Assembly: GCA_023134875.1 (NCBI GenBank)
Contig: JAGLUH010000189.1
Coordinates: forward strand, 1 to 13,996
Direction: 5' to 3'
From: Candidatus Zixiibacteriota bacterium
Lineage (GTDB): Bacteria; Zixibacteria; MSB-5A5; CAIYYT01
Length of the DNA stretch: 13,996 bases
The position numbers and the translations under genes were made by a program. Each line of letters starts with the position of its first letter. Positions within the stretch are counted from its first letter, which is position 1. The notes beneath the pieces were generated by a model. It was given only the letters and a program-made list of their open reading frames with translations, made no database searches and was not told the DNA's origin. Below are positions 12,444 through 13,996 of this stretch, one piece after another.

Positions 12444-13146
12444 CTCGTGCAACTCCTGACTTGAGTGCGGCCAGAGTTGAAGCGAACACCTTCAAACCAT
12501 CCTCGGAACCGAGCAGAGTCTCCGCCGCTCGTTCCGGATGGGGCATCATACCCAGGACATTACCCTTGCGGTTGCAGATACCGGCGATACTTGCAGTTGA
12601 CCCGTTCGGGTTGGCCGCATCAGTGATCTTTCCCGCCGGCGTACAGTAGCGAAAGATCACCTGGCCGTTTGCCGTCAGTTCCTTGATGTCGCCGTTGTAA
12701 GAGTAATAATTACCGTCGGCGTGAGCAATGGGAATCTTCACCACTTCACCGGCCTCGATCTGATTCGTAAAAGGGGTGCTATTGTTTTCGCAGCGAAGAT
12801 AGATATATTTGCAGATGAAGCGCAGCGAACGGTTACGCAGCATCGCTCCCGGTAGCAGACCCGATTCCAGCAGGACCTGAAAACCGTTGCAGATGCCGAT
12901 AACCAGGCCGCCGCGATTGGCGTAATCGATCACCGCCCGCATTACCGGTGAAAAGCGGGCAATGGCGCCGCTGCGCAGATAATCGCCGTAAGAGAAGCCA
13001 CCGGGAAGGCAGATACAGTCGAAGGTGCCGATATCAGCATCCTTATGCCAAATAAACTCAACCGGCTGCAACAGTCGCTCTTTAATCGCCATATAGTTGT
13101 CATAGTCGCAATTGGAACCGGGAAATGTGACCACGCCGAATTTCAT
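12433..13146 (-). CDS. purQ: Phosphoribosylformylglycinamidine synthase, glutaminase subunit
   Basis: 237 residues, class I glutamine amidotransferase subunit of FGAM synthase (purine biosynthesis step 4). It releases ammonia from glutamine for PurL, with PurS as bridging subunit. The start [16 protein letters not shown] is diagnostic of PurQ. The nucleophile is C86 in GICNGFQ, with the oxyanion region [16 protein letters not shown]. The catalytic pair H203/E205 lies in MPHPERA. The protein is full length. It starts one base after the purS stop (TGAGATG), showing tight coupling. PurL is not in the window; downstream genes are DUF4321 and tatA, which are unrelated to purine synthesis. Confidence 0.97.
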   Translation of the reverse strand: MKFGVVTFPGSNCDYDNYMAIKERLLQPVEFIWHKDADIGTFDCICLPGGFSYGDYLRSGAIARFSPVMRAVIDYANRGGLVIGICNGFQVLLESGLLPGAMLRNRSLRFICKYIYLRCENNSTPFTNQIEAGEVVKIPIAHADGNYYSYNGDIKELTANGQVIFRYCTPAGKITDAANPNGSTASIAGICNRKGNVLGMMPHPERAAETLLGSEDGLKVFASTLAALKSGVARVAT

Positions 13147-13147
13147 C

Positions 13148-13399
13148 TCAGCCTTCTTCGACCGTGAACTGCTCGATTACCGGGTTGGCCAGCAGCTTGC
13201 GGCAGATTTCCTGCGCCCGCAAGGTAAGATCGCCATCGGTATCCTCCCGGAAGGTCAGGGTGAACACCTTGCTGGAGCGGACTTCGAGGACGTCATCATA
13301 ACCCAGATTTTCAAGAGCCTGCTTGATGGTGACACCCTGGGGATCAAGAACACCCTTTTTCAGGTGTATATGACAGGTCATCTTTCTACTTTGAGACAT
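13148..13399 (-). CDS. purS: Phosphoribosylformylglycinamidine synthase, PurS subunit
   Basis: 83 residues. PurS is the small structural subunit that links PurQ and PurL in the three-part FGAM synthase. The hallmark [20 protein letters not shown] (about 14-33) is present, with the C-terminal [23 protein letters not shown] 13399 is chosen because AAGGA lies eight bases upstream. It overlaps the pssA 3' end by 14 nt. The internal ATG at 13381 would give a more typical N-terminus and no overlap, but has only a weak ribosome-binding site. purQ follows after one base. Confidence 0.95.
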   Translation of the reverse strand: MSQSRKMTCHIHLKKGVLDPQGVTIKQALENLGYDDVLEVRSSKVFTLTFREDTDGDLTLRAQEICRKLLANPVIEQFTVEEG

Positions 13400-13996
13400 T
13401 ATCCGTTTCCTTCCCTGACCGTCGACTCACTACTGTATTACGATACATCTCTCTTGCCAGCCCAAAGATTATATAGGCGGCGACAAAGGGAAATATCGCC
13501 AGTCGCGGGCGTAGCAAAACCGCTACTAAAAATAGGAATATCACGACCATTCGCCAACGTTTTTCTCTGGCGTCCAGCTTTTCCAGGAACGCGTCATAGG
13601 TGATCGTGGAAACCATCAGCGCACCACAGCCGATGGTCATGGTGATCAGAAACTGGGGGAACCTGATTTCGCCGAACAACTCGATGGAGGCAATCATATA
13701 TGAGGCAATTGCCAGGGCGGCAATCGGAATCGGCAGACCGGCGAAGTCCTCCTTCTTGTGCGGATCGGCGAGAATATTGTAGCGCGCCAGGCGAAAAGCG
13801 CCGCACATCAGAAAGACCGCGCCCACCATAAAGCCCCACTTGCCGAACATAGACAGCTTGGCCGTGTGTACCAGGAAGGCCGGCGCCACGCCGAAGCTGA
13901 TAATATCAGCCAATGAGTCCAATTCCTTGCCGAATTTGCTGGTAGAGCGGGAAAGCCGCGCCACCTTGCCGTCGAGACCATCCAGGAAAGCCGCCA
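13386..13996 (-). CDS. pssA: CDP-diacylglycerol-serine O-phosphatidyltransferase (5' end beyond window)
   Basis: The frame is open to the right edge, so the true start lies outside; 202 complete codons are visible. The first visible part reads AAFLDGLDGKVARLSRSTSK, then FGKELDSLAD. This is the CDP-alcohol phosphatidyltransferase signature DG-x2-AR-x8-G-x3-D-x3-D with all its metal-binding Asp residues, followed by SFGVAPAFL, typical of phosphatidylserine synthase. Several membrane helices follow (WGFMVGAVFLMCGAFRLARY; ALAIASYMIASIELF; FLITMTIGCGALMVSTIT; RMVVIFLFLVAVLLRP). It makes phosphatidylserine from CDP-diacylglycerol and serine at the inner membrane, the precursor of phosphatidylethanolamine. 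Assignment to serine over glycerol phosphate rests on the overall pattern. purS overlaps its 3' end. Confidence 0.92.
   Translation of the reverse strand, partial: AAFLDGLDGKVARLSRSTSKFGKELDSLADIISFGVAPAFLVHTAKLSMFGKWGFMVGAVFLMCGAFRLARYNILADPHKKEDFAGLPIPIAALAIASYMIASIELFGEIRFPQFLITMTIGCGALMVSTITYDAFLEKLDAREKRWRMVVIFLFLVAVLLRPRLAIFPFVAAYIIFGLAREMYRNTVVSRRSGKETDNVSK

Overview
The window reads as a piece of a diderm bacterial chromosome. It carries a TolC-type outer-membrane channel, a Tat translocase subunit, a type I signal peptidase and a phosphatidylserine synthase. No rRNA or tRNA gene is visible, so taxonomy is weakly constrained. The pssA-purS-purQ-DUF4321-tatA gene order would suit an uncultivated FCB-type lineage such as Zixibacteria, but that is an impression and not a measurement.

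Layout. (a) 1-1588, minus: a large pentapeptide-repeat membrane protein that runs off the left edge and has no ordinary start codon. (b) 1846-3780, plus: an unrecognised multi-pass membrane protein behind a good promoter, then signal peptidase I (lepB). (c) About 3800-6300: two insertion sequences with transposase genes pointing away from each other, an IS4-family element (minus, frameshifted near its C-terminus) and an IS630-family element (plus, split into two frames at an A7 run). (d) 6374-7813, minus: a second pentapeptide-like membrane protein with a Cys/His N-terminal motif. It has its own candidate promoter overlapped by a 17-nt palindrome, and an imperfect direct repeat lies on each side of it. 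(e) 8210-10304, minus: a two-gene efflux-type unit, a TetR regulator followed by a TolC-like channel, with a promoter and operator just upstream. No adaptor or pump gene follows. (f) 10596-11258, plus: a DUF6398 protein. (g) 11453-13996, minus: a tightly packed housekeeping operon in transcription order pssA (5' cut by the window edge), purS, purQ, DUF4321 membrane protein, tatA and a small acidic hypothetical protein.

How the parts relate. Regions (b) and (g) look like stable chromosomal backbone: phospholipid synthesis, purine synthesis and protein export. Region (a) and the stretch from about 3.8 to 8.2 kb look like an accessory zone, with membrane-anchored pentapeptide proteins, decaying insertion sequences, short gene remnants and repeats. 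The tetR-tolC pair is probably self-regulated, because a TetR-style inverted repeat sits on its -10 box. The strongest items for follow-up are the A7 frameshift cassette in the IS630 element, the two unusual pentapeptide membrane proteins with their non-standard start and operator-like palindrome, and the orphan TolC unit.
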